Shown in pieces: positions 34,571 to 44,797 of a stretch of 64,000 nucleotides of DNA (the first letter of the stretch is position 1; each line of letters starts with the position of its first letter). The stretch is from Haemophilus parainfluenzae. GTDB lineage: Bacteria > Pseudomonadota > Gammaproteobacteria > Enterobacterales > Pasteurellaceae. The notes under the pieces were generated by a model. The model saw only the letters and a list, made by a program, of their open reading frames with translations, was not told where the DNA came from and searched no databases. The DNA lies in contig NZ_CP127167.1 in the NCBI RefSeq assembly GCF_036288925.1, forward strand, positions 682,001-746,000, given 5' to 3'. The translations under genes and the position numbers were made by a program.

Positions 34571-35560
34571 ATGCAGGGTTCTGTTACAGAATTTTTAAAA
34601 CCACGCTTAGTAGATATCGAGCAAATTAGCTCTACTCATGCTAAGGTGATCTTAGAACCGTTAGAGCGTGGCTTTGGTCATACTCTAGGGAATGCATTAC
34701 GTCGTATCCTTCTGTCTTCAATGCCAGGTTGTGCTGTAACTGAAGTGGAAATTGATGGCGTACTGCACGAATATAGTAGTAAAGAAGGTGTTCAGGAAGA
34801 TATTCTTGAAGTTCTTTTAAACCTTAAAGGTCTAGCGGTTAAAGTACAGAATAAAGATGATGTTATTCTGACATTAAATAAATCTGGAATTGGCCCTGTT
34901 GTTGCAGCTGATATCACCCATGACGGTGATGTTGAGATTGTTAATCCATCACATGTAATCTGTCACTTAACAGACGAAAACGCATCTATTAATATGCGTA
35001 TTCGTGTTCAACGTGGTAGAGGTTATGTACCTGCATCTGCTCGTACTCATTCACAAAATGAAGATCGTCCGATTGGTCGTTTATTAGTAGATGCTTGTTA
35101 TAGCCCGGTTGACCGTATTGCTTACAATGTTGAAGCAGCACGTGTTGAACAACGTACTGACTTAGATAAACTAGTTATTGAGTTAGAAACTAACGGGACT
35201 ATTGATCCGGAAGAAGCAATTCGTCGTGCAGCAACAATTTTAGCAGAGCAACTCGATGCATTCGTTGATTTGCGTGATGTTCGTCAACCTGAAGTCAAGG
35301 AAGAAAAACCGGAATTTGATCCGATTTTATTACGTCCTGTTGATGACTTAGAGTTGACAGTTCGTTCTGCTAACTGTTTGAAAGCAGAAACAATTCACTA
35401 TATCGGTGACTTAGTACAACGTACAGAAGTTGAGTTATTAAAAACGCCTAATCTTGGTAAGAAATCTCTTACTGAAATTAAAGACGTTCTCGCTTCACGT
35501 GGCTTGTCACTTGGTATGCGCCTTGAGAATTGGCCACCAGCAAGTATTGCTGAAGACTAG
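34571..35560 (+). CDS. rpoA: RNA polymerase alpha subunit
   Basis: Assembles the polymerase and contacts activators such as CRP through its C-terminal domain. The alpha-NTD (1-235) starts [20 protein letters not shown]. The alpha-CTD (about 250-329) has [20 protein letters not shown] and the helix-hairpin-helix [20 protein letters not shown]. The length of 329 aa equals E. coli. Embedded between rpsD and rplQ. Confidence 0.98.
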   Translation: MQGSVTEFLKPRLVDIEQISSTHAKVILEPLERGFGHTLGNALRRILLSSMPGCAVTEVEIDGVLHEYSSKEGVQEDILEVLLNLKGLAVKVQNKDDVILTLNKSGIGPVVAADITHDGDVEIVNPSHVICHLTDENASINMRIRVQRGRGYVPASARTHSQNEDRPIGRLLVDACYSPVDRIAYNVEAARVEQRTDLDKLVIELETNGTIDPEEAIRRAATILAEQLDAFVDLRDVRQPEVKEEKPEFDPILLRPVDDLELTVRSANCLKAETIHYIGDLVQRTEVELLKTPNLGKKSLTEIKDVLASRGLSLGMRLENWPPASIAED

Positions 35561-35576
35561 TTTGGTCATAGGTTAA

Positions 35577-35984
<408 letters not shown>

Positions 35985-36000
35985 TAATTTGTTATAAAAT

Positions 36001-36029
36001 AAAAAGGCTCACTGATGTGAGCCTTTTTT
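36001..36029 (+). terminator. Alpha operon terminator
   Basis: AAAAAGGCTCAC-TGAT-GTGAGCCTTTTT, a 12-bp perfect stem with T run; it could also serve the convergent rluA. Confidence 0.93.
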
Positions 36030-36042
36030 ATGTCTTGTTTTC

Positions 36043-36702
36043 CTAAAATTCAGCTTCAGCTCTGAATGTCATTTTTTCACCAGTGATAGGGTGCGTAATC
36101 GTAAGTTCTTCTGCATGTAAGCATAAGCGAGGTGACATCGATTTAGCTTGTGGGTGAGAATAAAACTTGTCACCTAAAATGGGATGTCCAAGTGCGAGCG
36201 TATGTAAACGAAGTTGATGCGAACGTCCTGTGATTGGTGTCAGTTTCACTCGAGTACAGTTAGTTGGTAACCGTTCTAAAACTTCATAAAAAGTGACCGC
36301 TCTTTTGCCAAATACAAAATCAATGCGTTGACGCGGGCGATTTTCCCAATCACAAATCATAGGAAGATTAATTTCCCCATTATCTTGTTCTAAGTGTCCC
36401 CATACTAAAGCTTGATAATATTTCTTTGGCTCACGTTCACGGAATTGACGTTTCAATTCTTTATCTGCCACTTTACTTAATGCAAATAGAATAATCCCAC
36501 TTGTGGCCATATCTAAACGGTGTGCAGGTTCACAAAATCCAAATTTCTCTTTTACTCGGCTCATTGCACTATCGTAGTATTCAGGTTGATTGCCAGGAAC
36601 TGAAAGTAAACCGCTTGGTTTATTTAACACGCAGATATGATTATCTTGATAGATAATATCTAAATACGGTTCTAAAGGGGGATGGTATTCAATAAGTGCC
36701 AT
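36043..36702 (-). CDS. rluA: Dual-specificity pseudouridine synthase RluA
   Basis: Forms pseudouridine in 23S rRNA (U746) and in tRNA (U32). The catalytic motif AHRLDMATSG (about 60-69) carries the essential aspartate. The GRSHQLRLHTLALGHPILGD block (about 159-178) is diagnostic of the RluA group. At 219 aa, with no S4 domain, it fits RluA rather than RluC or RluD. It begins one base after the rapA stop, so it is co-transcribed and probably coupled, as in E. coli. Confidence 0.94.
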   Translation of the reverse strand: MALIEYHPPLEPYLDIIYQDNHICVLNKPSGLLSVPGNQPEYYDSAMSRVKEKFGFCEPAHRLDMATSGIILFALSKVADKELKRQFREREPKKYYQALVWGHLEQDNGEINLPMICDWENRPRQRIDFVFGKRAVTFYEVLERLPTNCTRVKLTPITGRSHQLRLHTLALGHPILGDKFYSHPQAKSMSPRLCLHAEELTITHPITGEKMTFRAEAEF

Positions 36703-36703
36703 A

Positions 36704-39469
36704 TTATTCCTTGTTTGTCACTATTACCCGAAGGCTATCTAATCGCCAGCTTGCTTTACTTAACTCTTCCAGCGAAAGCGCGCGTTGTTTTTCTAATACA
36801 TCAATTTCCGCCTGGCGAATATTTTTATTTACTGCTTTCAAGGCGATAAGTCGATTGAGTTCATTGCTCAATGTTTGATCGGCTAATCTACTGGCTTCTT
36901 GAATTTGAGCTTGTGCGATTTCGGTCATTTTGTGATCGCCTAGTTTAATTAATTGCTCAATATTTGGACGAGCCATTTTGACCATTTTATTCGCAATGTC
37001 TTTGCCTAGCGGCTTAAGTTTATTTTGCAATGTATCAAAATTAACTTGTCCGGCGAGATCGTTTCCTTTGCTATCCAGTAATAAGCGAACAGGTGTAGGC
37101 GGAAGAAAACGATTCAGTTGCAAACCTTTTGGTGATTGGCTTTCAATCATATAAATCAATTCAACCAGCAGCGTGCCAGCAGGCAGCTGTTTATTAACTA
37201 ATAATGCCATTGCTGCTTTGCCAATGTCACCAGAAGCAATTAAATCAATGCCTTGGCGTATCATTGGATGATCCCAAGTAAGAAATTCTAATTCCTCACG
37301 CGCAAGAGCAAGTTGTCGGTCAAACGTTACTGTGACACCTTCTTCTTTTAGTCCTGGAAAATCAGGAACAAGCATGGTGCCCGTTGGCGTGATAACAATG
37401 CTGCTTTCACCTAAATCATCTTGCTCTACGCCAATAATATCAAATAAATTCAGTGCAAAATCGACTAATTGTGGCGAATTATCGGTTTGAGCAATTTCTG
37501 ACGCAAGTCGTTGTGTCTTTTCTCCACCATTAGAATTTAATTCTAACAAACGATCACGGCCTTTCTCTAAGGCTAAACGCAATGCTTTTGCTTGTTTTTG
37601 CGTTTGGAGAATGAGTTGCTCAAAATCTGGGTTATTTTCTGACCGCACTTTTAGTAACGATTCATATTGTTCAAACAATGTCATGCCAATAGGGCAAGTT
37701 TGTTCAAAAGCATTTAAGCCCTCATGATACCAACGTGCTAAATCTTGCTGCGCAGAGTTTACGAGGCAGAGTACATAAATTTGTACGTCTCGCATTTGTC
37801 CAATACGATCTAAACGGCCAATACATTGCTCAAGTAAGTCAGGATTCTCTGGTAAATCGAAGAGTACGAGATGACAAGCAAATTGGAAGTTTCGTCCTTC
37901 AGAACCAATGCTAGAACTCAGTAAAACCTGTGCACCATTTTCGGTATCGGCAAAATAGGCGGCCGCGCGATCTCGTTCAATAATCGACATTTTTTCATGG
38001 AAAACGGCACTGCGAATGGCTTCTTTTTCTCGTAAAATTTGCTCAAGTTGAATTGCTGTTTGTGCTGTTTTACAAATGACTAAGATTTTTTCATTTCGGT
38101 GTGATTTTAGAAAATCAATTAACCAATGAATTTTTTCATCTGCTTCAGTTGCATCAATCGTTACTTGATGGTAAACCCGATGTGGGAAACCTTTCACCCC
38201 TTGGCGTGTATTGCGAAATAAAATACGGCTTGTGCCATGTCTGTCGATGAGGTTTTGAATGAGTTCTTGGCGTGCCGCTTGCTTTTCGTCGTCATTATGA
38301 CAGTCTAAGGCTTTGAATAATGGTTCGACATCCTGCTCATTGAGTAAATCAGAAATATGATTTTTTTCGACCGCACTTAGCGGCTTCTCTGAGAGTAAAG
38401 ATTGCACCGCATCCGCAACAGGTTGGTAATTTTCCTGTTCTTTTAGGAAAGCTTGGTAATCATAAAAACGCTCAGGATCAAGCAAGCGCAAGCGTGCGAA
38501 ATGGCTTTCTAAACCTAGTTGTTCAGGCGTGGCAGTGAGTAATAAAACAGACGGAATACCCTTCGCTAATTGTTCCACCAATAAATAAGCGGTACTTGGT
38601 GCATTTTCAGACCAAGCCAAATGATGCGCTTCATCGACAATTAAACAGTCAAATTCAGCTTCAATGGCTTGTTGTACGCGATGAGGATGTGCTTTTAACC
38701 AATCTAATGCGCAGATAATTAAGCTTTCCGTGCTAAATGGATTGATGGCTTGTTCGGCAAAATCTTCACAACGTTCTTCATCAAATAATGAAAAATGTAG
38801 ATTAAAACGACGAAGCATTTCTACAAGCCATTGATGTTGTAAGGTTTCCGGTACAATAATTAACACACGTTGTACTTTTTCAGCAAAAAGCTGGTTTTGC
38901 AAAATCATCCCCGCTTCAATGGTTTTGCCTAACCCCACTTCATCCGCTAAGAGTACGCGAGGATTGATACGATTTCCTACCTCTTGCGCAATATGAAGCT
39001 GATGAGGAATTAAACCCGCACGATTGCCTCGTAAGCCTCGTAAAGGCGATTGAAATTGAGCTTGTTGATGCAGAAGGGTTTGATAGCGCAACGCAAAATG
39101 TTCACTGCGATCAATTTGTGATGAAAAGAGGCGATCTTTCGCTTGGCTAAAAGATATTATCGGAGAAAGTTCTTTTTCATTGACGATAACATCTTCGCCT
39201 TGTGCATTTTTGACTAAATAAAATAAGAGACCATTCATTTCTTGAATATCAAGGACTTCACCCTGCCAACCTGCTTGGTGATGAAGTTGTTTCCCTTTAT
39301 TCAATGCAATTCGGGTTAAGGGTGCTTGCGCTACCGCATAAATTCGGGTTTCATCTGCGGCAGGAAAGTGAAGGGTAACAGTGCGAAAATCTAAGGCAGT
39401 AATCATTCCTAATCCAAGGCTATTTTCTGTTTCGCTAATCCAACGTTGACCGATTGCAAATAACATCAT
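36704..39469 (-). CDS. rapA: RNA polymerase-associated Swi2/Snf2 ATPase RapA
   Basis: Recycles RNA polymerase after transcription. The protein-like start is [20 protein letters not shown], matching the RapA N-terminus, with AAGAGAAAC upstream. The first of two adjacent ATGs is used here (39466 is equally possible); the frame is open to 39538 but without family resemblance. Domains: N-terminal Tudor-like region, Snf2 ATPase with DEVGLGKT (176-183) and DEAH (279-282), helicase C domain with [20 protein letters not shown] and [11 protein letters not shown], and the RapA C-terminal domains. About 921 aa, close to E. coli RapA (968). Confidence 0.94.
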   Translation of the reverse strand: MMLFAIGQRWISETENSLGLGMITALDFRTVTLHFPAADETRIYAVAQAPLTRIALNKGKQLHHQAGWQGEVLDIQEMNGLLFYLVKNAQGEDVIVNEKELSPIISFSQAKDRLFSSQIDRSEHFALRYQTLLHQQAQFQSPLRGLRGNRAGLIPHQLHIAQEVGNRINPRVLLADEVGLGKTIEAGMILQNQLFAEKVQRVLIIVPETLQHQWLVEMLRRFNLHFSLFDEERCEDFAEQAINPFSTESLIICALDWLKAHPHRVQQAIEAEFDCLIVDEAHHLAWSENAPSTAYLLVEQLAKGIPSVLLLTATPEQLGLESHFARLRLLDPERFYDYQAFLKEQENYQPVADAVQSLLSEKPLSAVEKNHISDLLNEQDVEPLFKALDCHNDDEKQAARQELIQNLIDRHGTSRILFRNTRQGVKGFPHRVYHQVTIDATEADEKIHWLIDFLKSHRNEKILVICKTAQTAIQLEQILREKEAIRSAVFHEKMSIIERDRAAAYFADTENGAQVLLSSSIGSEGRNFQFACHLVLFDLPENPDLLEQCIGRLDRIGQMRDVQIYVLCLVNSAQQDLARWYHEGLNAFEQTCPIGMTLFEQYESLLKVRSENNPDFEQLILQTQKQAKALRLALEKGRDRLLELNSNGGEKTQRLASEIAQTDNSPQLVDFALNLFDIIGVEQDDLGESSIVITPTGTMLVPDFPGLKEEGVTVTFDRQLALAREELEFLTWDHPMIRQGIDLIASGDIGKAAMALLVNKQLPAGTLLVELIYMIESQSPKGLQLNRFLPPTPVRLLLDSKGNDLAGQVNFDTLQNKLKPLGKDIANKMVKMARPNIEQLIKLGDHKMTEIAQAQIQEASRLADQTLSNELNRLIALKAVNKNIRQAEIDVLEKQRALSLEELSKASWRLDSLRVIVTNKE

Positions 39470-39563
39470 GTTTCTCTTAATGAATCTCTTAAAATGGGGC
39501 GATATTGTAGTCTGATTATAAGGGAATGCAAGGCGCACACGAGTAAAAGCATGAAAAATAAAG

Positions 39564-39579
39564 TGTGATTTTTCTCACA
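39564..39579 (+). promoter_or_regulatory. Perfect CRP-binding site upstream of pnuC
   Basis: TGTGA-TTTTTC-TCACA, both half-sites perfect, about 95 bp before the pnuC ATG and 95 bp before the divergent rapA start. A convincing -10 for pnuC is not obvious, so the promoter class cannot be fixed. Confidence 0.7.
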
Positions 39580-39665
39580 ATAATTAAATTAAATGTCACC
39601 TAAGCTTTACTTTAAAAAAGTGCGGTGTAAAAATGACGTACTTTTTCATAAAACAGGAGTGTTCC

Positions 39666-40349
39666 ATGAATTGGACAGAACGACTTAAAGAAGAATTTTT
39701 ATCCGGTTGGAAGCCTTTTGAAGTGGCGTGGATAGTTATTTTTCTTGCTGCACAAATTATTGCTTATGTTCTTGCGCCGGATAGCCCATTAGGCATGATT
39801 TCGGGGATTGCTGGTATTCTCTGTGTGGTATTGGTGAGTAAAGGGAAAATTAGCAACTATTTCTTTGGGCTTATTTTTGCTTACACCTATTTTTATGTCG
39901 CCTGGGGAAACAATTTCCTTGGTGAAATGAATACGGTGCTCTATGTGTATATCCCATCACAATTTATCGGTTATTTTATGTGGAAACAACACATGCAAAA
40001 CGATAATGGTGGTGAAAGTGTAATTGCAAAAGCCTTAACGCCAAAAGGTTGGGCAATTTTACTCGTGAGTGTTGGGATTGGTACTTTTTGCTTTGTTCAA
40101 GCCTTAAAAGCGGCAGGCGGGAGTTCTACAGGATTAGATGGTTTAACCACGATTATTACCGTAGCAGCACAATTATTGATGATTTTGCGTTATCGTGAGC
40201 AATGGTTATTGTGGATTGTCTTAAACGTGCTTTCCATTTTGCTTTGGGCAGAACAGCCAGCAATGTACTTAATGTATAGTGCTTACTTACTCAACTCATT
40301 ATATGGTTATTACAACTGGACGAAACTCGTCAAGACGGAAAACCACTAA
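39666..40349 (+). CDS. pnuC: Nicotinamide riboside transporter PnuC
   Basis: Inner-membrane transporter importing nicotinamide riboside, the key route to NAD for V-factor-dependent Haemophilus. The ATG at 39666 follows AGGAGTG; the frame runs open to 39633 without a ribosome site. About seven hydrophobic helices over 227 aa. Family motifs include YFFGLIFAYTYFYVAWGNNF (about 60-79) and the aromatic-rich C-terminal YLLNSLYGYYNW. It works after e(P4) (9.3 kb), which releases nicotinamide riboside from NMN at the outer membrane. A CRP site lies upstream. Confidence 0.95.
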   Translation: MNWTERLKEEFLSGWKPFEVAWIVIFLAAQIIAYVLAPDSPLGMISGIAGILCVVLVSKGKISNYFFGLIFAYTYFYVAWGNNFLGEMNTVLYVYIPSQFIGYFMWKQHMQNDNGGESVIAKALTPKGWAILLVSVGIGTFCFVQALKAAGGSSTGLDGLTTIITVAAQLLMILRYREQWLLWIVLNVLSILLWAEQPAMYLMYSAYLLNSLYGYYNWTKLVKTENH

Positions 40350-40363
40350 TCACATCAATAAAA

Positions 40364-40385
40364 AAGGGCATAGCAATATGCCCTT
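40364..40385. terminator. Bidirectional terminator between pnuC and trmN6
   Basis: AAGGGCATA-GCAA-TATGCCCTT. On the minus strand it is followed by a T run and starts at the trmN6 stop codon; on the plus strand the T tract is short. Confidence 0.75.
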
Positions 40386-41082
40386 ACATTTTCAAATAAA
40401 ATGCCTTCGTCAACGCAATAAATTCCTCTGTGTACTGATTGTTTTCATCATAAATTACCAAGCTATCTTTTACCTGTGGTAAATGCTCTCGGCTAAATGT
40501 GAGTAACATCCGTTGTGGATCTTTCCCTGTCTTTGTAATGACATCAGTCTGCTTGATGCAATAAAGTGTGGTTGAATTTATCAATATTTTTCCCGCCTCA
40601 TGAGGCAAGATAAAACTGATATTTCCTTTTTCGGATAAACAACTCGCCGCCCAATTTAACCAATCTAAATGGCTTTGTTGAACATAACGGGCAAGGGCTC
40701 GTTCGTCATTTTTACACTCTACACCTTGTGCAAAATAAGGTGGGTTCGCCACAATTAAATCAAATTGATGCGCTGTTTGTTGGCAATAAGCTTGCACATC
40801 TTGGCGTGTTAAATGAAGACGATTGTGCCATGGCGAAGCCTTGAAGTTTTCTTGTGCTTGTTGTGCTGCAAGGGGATCAAGTTCAACGGCTTCAATTTGG
40901 CAATGCTCATGACTTCGTTGGGCAAGCATTAATGCAACCAAGCCTGTGCCAGTCCCCATATCAAGAATACGCTGACAATCAGACACATCCGCCCAAGCAC
41001 CCAGTAAAATGCCGTCAGTGCCGACTTTCATTGCACAATGTTGTTGATTAATATGGAATTGTTTGAAGGTAAAGCTGCTCAT
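40384..41082 (-). CDS. trmN6: tRNA1(Val) (adenine-37-N6)-methyltransferase TrmN6
   Basis: Methylates A37 of tRNA(Val) using S-adenosylmethionine. The Rossmann methyltransferase motif I is LDMGTGTGLVALMLAQR (about 40-56) and the N6-adenine catalytic motif is NPPYF (about 113-117). The length of 232 aa and start FTFKQFHINQQHCAMKVGTD fit the YfiC family. It is divergent from srmB, the arrangement also found in E. coli, which supports the assignment. Confidence 0.92.
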   Translation of the reverse strand: MSSFTFKQFHINQQHCAMKVGTDGILLGAWADVSDCQRILDMGTGTGLVALMLAQRSHEHCQIEAVELDPLAAQQAQENFKASPWHNRLHLTRQDVQAYCQQTAHQFDLIVANPPYFAQGVECKNDERALARYVQQSHLDWLNWAASCLSEKGNISFILPHEAGKILINSTTLYCIKQTDVITKTGKDPQRMLLTFSREHLPQVKDSLVIYDENNQYTEEFIALTKAFYLKM

Positions 41083-41100
41083 AAAATCTTGCGGAAAATG

Positions 41101-41110
41101 ACCGCACTTT
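41101..41110 (-). repeat. DNA uptake signal sequence in the trmN6-srmB intergenic region
   Basis: ACCGCACTTT (complement of AAAGTGCGGT), just upstream of a TATAAT -10 box (41115-41120) that probably serves srmB. Confidence 0.8.
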
Positions 41111-41152
41111 CAGGTATAATCAGCCCCAATTTTAACAAATTAACGCAAAATA

Positions 41153-42481
41153 ATGAATTTATCCCCATTTGAAGCATTCGATCTTTCTCCCGAATTATTA
41201 AAAGCCTTAGAAAAGAAAGGCTACACCCGTCCAACCGCAATCCAATTAGAAGCGATTCCGGCAGCCATGGAAGAACGTGATGTGCTCGGTTCTGCACCAA
41301 CAGGTACAGGCAAAACAGCTGCATTTTTATTGCCGGCTATTCAGCATTTATTGGATTATCCTCGTCGTAAACCAGGCGCACCTCGCATTTTAATTTTAAC
41401 GCCAACTCGTGAATTAGCGATGCAGGTTGCAGAGCAAGCGGGAGAGTTAGCGCAGTTCACGCATTTGAAGATTGCAACCATTACCGGCGGTGTGGCGTAT
41501 CAAAATCATGGGGAAGTATTTAATTCAAATCAGGATATTGTGGTGGCAACACCGGGGCGTTTATTGCAATACATCAAAGAAGAAAACTTTGATTGTCGTG
41601 CGGTAGAAATGCTGATTTTTGATGAAGCAGATCGCATGTTGCAAATGGGCTTTGGCCAAGATGCGGAGAAAATTGCCGCTGAAACGCGTTGGCGTAAACA
41701 AACGCTCCTTTTCTCTGCCACATTAGAAGGGGAGCTATTAGTTGATTTTGCCGATCGTTTATTAAATGACCCAGTCAAAATTGATGCTGAGCCAAGTCGT
41801 CGTGAACGCAAGAAAATCAACCAGTGGTATTATCACGCCGATAGCAATGAACATAAAATTAAGTTGCTTTCGCGTTTTATCGAAACCGAGAACGTGAGTC
41901 GCGGCATTGTGTTTGTCCGTCGTCGCGAAGATGTGCGTGAGCTTTCTGAAACTTTGCGTAAACGTGGCATTCGTTCTACTTATTTAGAAGGCGATATGGC
42001 ACAAACTCAACGTAATAATGCTATTGATAAACTGAAATCGGGAGTGGTTACTGTGTTAGTGGCCACTGATGTGGCTGCTCGCGGGATTGATATCGATGAT
42101 GTGACACATGTCATGAACTTCGATTTGCCTTACAGCGCAGATACGTATTTACATCGTATTGGTCGTACGGCTCGTGCAGGGAAAAAGGGTACTGCTGTTT
42201 CTTTTGTGGAGGCTCATGATTATAAATTGCTCGGTAAAATTAAGCGCTACACGGAAGAACTGTTGAAAGCACGTATTTTAGAAGGATTAGAGCCTCGCAC
42301 TAAACCACCGAAAGATGGGGAAGTAAAATCCATGTCTAAAAAGCAAAAAGCGCGTATTAAAGAAAAGCGTGAAGAAAAGAAAAAATCAGAGGTGAAGAAG
42401 AAAGCCAAACTTCGTCATAAAGATACGAAAAACATTGGTAAACGTCGTAAACCAAGCGCAGAAAAAACAGCCGAGGAATAA
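41153..42481 (+). CDS. srmB: DEAD-box RNA helicase SrmB
   Basis: ATP-dependent RNA helicase acting early in 50S subunit assembly. Ordered motifs: Q-motif GYTRPTAIQLEAIP, Walker A APTGTGKT (about 44-51), PTRELAMQ, DEAD (in MLIFDEADRMLQMGF, about 153-167), SAT, and the C-terminal VATDVAARGIDIDDV and HRIGRTARAG. It ends in a basic tail rich in Lys and Glu (about 385-442). The 442 aa length and the trmN6 neighbour favour SrmB over other DEAD proteins. Confidence 0.93.
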   Translation: MNLSPFEAFDLSPELLKALEKKGYTRPTAIQLEAIPAAMEERDVLGSAPTGTGKTAAFLLPAIQHLLDYPRRKPGAPRILILTPTRELAMQVAEQAGELAQFTHLKIATITGGVAYQNHGEVFNSNQDIVVATPGRLLQYIKEENFDCRAVEMLIFDEADRMLQMGFGQDAEKIAAETRWRKQTLLFSATLEGELLVDFADRLLNDPVKIDAEPSRRERKKINQWYYHADSNEHKIKLLSRFIETENVSRGIVFVRRREDVRELSETLRKRGIRSTYLEGDMAQTQRNNAIDKLKSGVVTVLVATDVAARGIDIDDVTHVMNFDLPYSADTYLHRIGRTARAGKKGTAVSFVEAHDYKLLGKIKRYTEELLKARILEGLEPRTKPPKDGEVKSMSKKQKARIKEKREEKKKSEVKKKAKLRHKDTKNIGKRRKPSAEKTAEE

Positions 42482-42489
42482 TAAAAAAC

Positions 42490-42520
42490 AACCGCACTCA
42501 TTAAGTGCGGTTATTTTTTT
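42490..42520. terminator. Paired uptake-sequence terminator between srmB and the lipoprotein gene
   Basis: AACCGCACT and AGTGCGGTT inverted around a 5-nt loop, with T runs on both strands; likely serves both convergent genes. Confidence 0.85.
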
Positions 42521-42522
42521 GA

Positions 42523-42726
42523 CTATTTATTGACTTGACTACCGATTACGCCACCTAATGCGGCACCGCCTAATGTGGTTGCGGTATTACCACCAAGCAT
42601 ATAGCCTGCTGCGCCACCGATAGCTGCGCCAGTTGTTGTATTTTTTTGAGTACGACTCATATTTCCACATGCTGCAAGGGAAATAACAGTCATCGCGATA
42701 ACAAATGATTTTCCAATTAATTTCAT
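42523..42726 (-). CDS. Small glycine-zipper lipoprotein (OsmB-like)
   Basis: 67-aa protein. The signal peptide ends in lipobox LAAC with C20 as lipidation site, followed by CGNMSRTQKN. It then has a glycine-zipper segment (GAAIGGAAGYMLGGNTATTLGG, then AALGGVIG) that can insert in membranes. OsmB and other small stress lipoproteins have this design; which one it is cannot be settled from sequence alone. GGAGAGA precedes the start. Confidence 0.8.
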   Translation of the reverse strand: MKLIGKSFVIAMTVISLAACGNMSRTQKNTTTGAAIGGAAGYMLGGNTATTLGGAALGGVIGSQVNK

Positions 42727-42855
42727 AGGATCTCTCCGTGTTTAACATATAAAACTATCCATTGTGATAGTAATCCATAAGACAAATAGAGATGAGTGAA
42801 AGTTCAGAAATATGCGTTTTTCGATGTTTTTCTGAACAATTAAATATCTTGAATA

Positions 42856-43176
42856 TTAATCTTTAGCTTGATCTAATACTTTCGCAACCACTTTCAAATA
42901 TTCAATCGCCAAACTATGATGCCCTGTACTCGCATTAAACACTAAATCTTCACTTAATACGCCACAAGGCATATCCTCTGGGATTTTACCGTCCTCATAA
43001 GCTTGATAATCTTCTCGCCAGTCACCATCAAAATAATAGTGTTCTAAGGTTTTCATTTTGGGTAAGAAGGCTTGCCATTTTTCAAGAAATTGTTCCGCGT
43101 CAGCTAAGAAACTCTCCGCTTCATTGAGAAGGTTTTCCATTTCTGAAATTTTATCTAAGCGTGATTGAGGTAACAT
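42856..43176 (-). CDS. DUF4298 family protein
   Basis: 106 aa when started at the ATG at 43176, which has GGAGA at proper distance; the frame opens with a TTG at 43188. Helical N-terminal half with heptad-like pattern (LDKISEMENLLNEAESFLAD...), then YYFDGDWREDYQAYEDGKIPEDMPCGVLSEDLVF, which I recall as the DUF4298 core. Cytoplasmic, function unknown. It lies downstream of gnd but is separated from it by a terminator. Confidence 0.75.
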   Translation of the reverse strand: MLPQSRLDKISEMENLLNEAESFLADAEQFLEKWQAFLPKMKTLEHYYFDGDWREDYQAYEDGKIPEDMPCGVLSEDLVFNASTGHHSLAIEYLKVVAKVLDQAKD

Positions 43177-43203
43177 AGCTTTCTCCAAAATAAGGTAAAA
43201 ATA

Positions 43204-43233
43204 AACCGCACTTTATGCGAACAAAGTGCGGTA
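43204..43233 (-). terminator. Paired uptake-sequence terminator after gnd
   Basis: ACCGCACTTT (43205-43214) and AAAGTGCGGT (43223-43232) inverted, 23 bp after the gnd stop on the minus strand, with T residues following in that direction. Confidence 0.8.
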
Positions 43234-43255
43234 AGTTTATCATACGTTTTTAGAC

Positions 43256-44710
43256 TTACACATCATAAGTCGTTGATGCGGTATTACCGCCACGACCGGT
43301 CCAGTTGGTGTGGAAGAATTCGCCACGTGGTTTGTCAGTACGCTCGTAAGTGTGCGCTCCAAAGTAGTCACGCTGAGCTTGCAGAAGATTTGCTGGTAAG
43401 CGAGCTGACGTGTAGCCGTCTAAGAAGGTAATCGCAGACGCCATACATGGCATTGGAATACCCACTTCGATAGATTTTGCCACCACTTTACGCCAGTCAC
43501 TTAATGCGTTTTCTAAAATGCCTTTGAAGTAACTATCTGAACCTAAGAAGATTAAATCTGGATTTGCTTCATATGCATCACGAATGTTACCTAAGAAACG
43601 GCTACGAATGATACAACCTTCACGCCATAATAACGCCGTTGCACCGTAGTTAATATCCCAACCAAATTGTTCAGAGGCTTCACGAATAAGCATAAAACCT
43701 TGTGCGTAAGAAATGATTTTTGAAGCCAATAATGCTTTACGCACCGCTTCAATCCAAACTTTTTTGTCACCTTCAACTGGAGTAATAGTTTTATTGAATA
43801 ATTGATTTGCTGCAACACGTTGATCTTTAAATGAAGAAACACAGCGTGCAAAGACGGATTCAGTGATTAAGGTTAATGGAATACCGAAATCTAAGGCGTT
43901 GATACCCGTCCATTTACCTGTCCCTTTTTGGCCAGCTGTATCTAAGATTTTTTCTACTAACGGCTCACCGTCGGCATCTTTATACCCAAGAATGTCAGTG
44001 GTGATATCGATTAGATAACTATCAAGTTCAGTTTTTTTCCATTCTGAGAAGATGGCTTGCATTTCGTCATAACTTAAGCCTAAACCTTCTTTTAAGAATT
44101 GGTAAGCTTCACAGATTAATTGCATATCGCCATATTCGATACCGTTGTGAACCATTTTCACAAAGTGGCCAGAGCCTTCACCGCCAACCCAGTCACAGCA
44201 AGGCTCACCTTGTTCGGTTTTAGCAGAGATTGCTTGGAAGATAGGTTTAACATATTGCCATGCTTCTTGATTACCGCCTGGCATGATGGATGGTCCATGA
44301 CGCGCACCTTCTTCACCGCCAGAAACACCCGAACCGATAAAGCGGATGCCTTTTTTAGCCAATGCTTTTACACGACGGTTGGTATCTGGGTAGTTTGAGT
44401 TACCGCCATCAATAATGATGTCGCCTTCTTCTAAGTGCGGTAATAATGCCTCAATGAATTGATCCACCACATCACCCGCGCGCACCATTAACATCACTTT
44501 ACGTGGTTTTTCTAATTTAGAAGCTAAATCTTCTAATGAGTATGCGCCGATAATGTTGGTGCCTTTTGCCGCACCTTGCAAAAATTCATCCACTTTTGAC
44601 GTGGTACGGTTATATGCCACAACTTTAAAGCCATGATCGTTCATATTTAAAATGAGGTTTTGCCCCATTACGGCTAAGCCGATAACACCGATGTCGCCTT
44701 TTACTGACAT
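43256..44710 (-). CDS. gnd: 6-phosphogluconate dehydrogenase (NADP-dependent, decarboxylating)
   Basis: Oxidises 6-phosphogluconate to ribulose 5-phosphate in the cytoplasm, generating NADPH. N-terminal Rossmann motif GLAVMGQNLILNMNDHGF (about 11-28), NRT at 35-37, catalytic lysine in GGEGSGHFVKMVHNGIEYGD (about 176-195), and C-terminal AQRDYFGAHTYER. The 484 aa length is standard. With zwf and pgl nearby on the same strand it completes the oxidative pentose phosphate branch. Confidence 0.97.
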   Translation of the reverse strand: MSVKGDIGVIGLAVMGQNLILNMNDHGFKVVAYNRTTSKVDEFLQGAAKGTNIIGAYSLEDLASKLEKPRKVMLMVRAGDVVDQFIEALLPHLEEGDIIIDGGNSNYPDTNRRVKALAKKGIRFIGSGVSGGEEGARHGPSIMPGGNQEAWQYVKPIFQAISAKTEQGEPCCDWVGGEGSGHFVKMVHNGIEYGDMQLICEAYQFLKEGLGLSYDEMQAIFSEWKKTELDSYLIDITTDILGYKDADGEPLVEKILDTAGQKGTGKWTGINALDFGIPLTLITESVFARCVSSFKDQRVAANQLFNKTITPVEGDKKVWIEAVRKALLASKIISYAQGFMLIREASEQFGWDINYGATALLWREGCIIRSRFLGNIRDAYEANPDLIFLGSDSYFKGILENALSDWRKVVAKSIEVGIPMPCMASAITFLDGYTSARLPANLLQAQRDYFGAHTYERTDKPRGEFFHTNWTGRGGNTASTTYDV

Positions 44711-44797
44711 TGTTTTCTCCTGTTGATAAGAGGAATCGCCTACTGTAATTTGTTATGATGTTACTGGTAGGCTAATCCTATATTGTGTTTAATTTGA

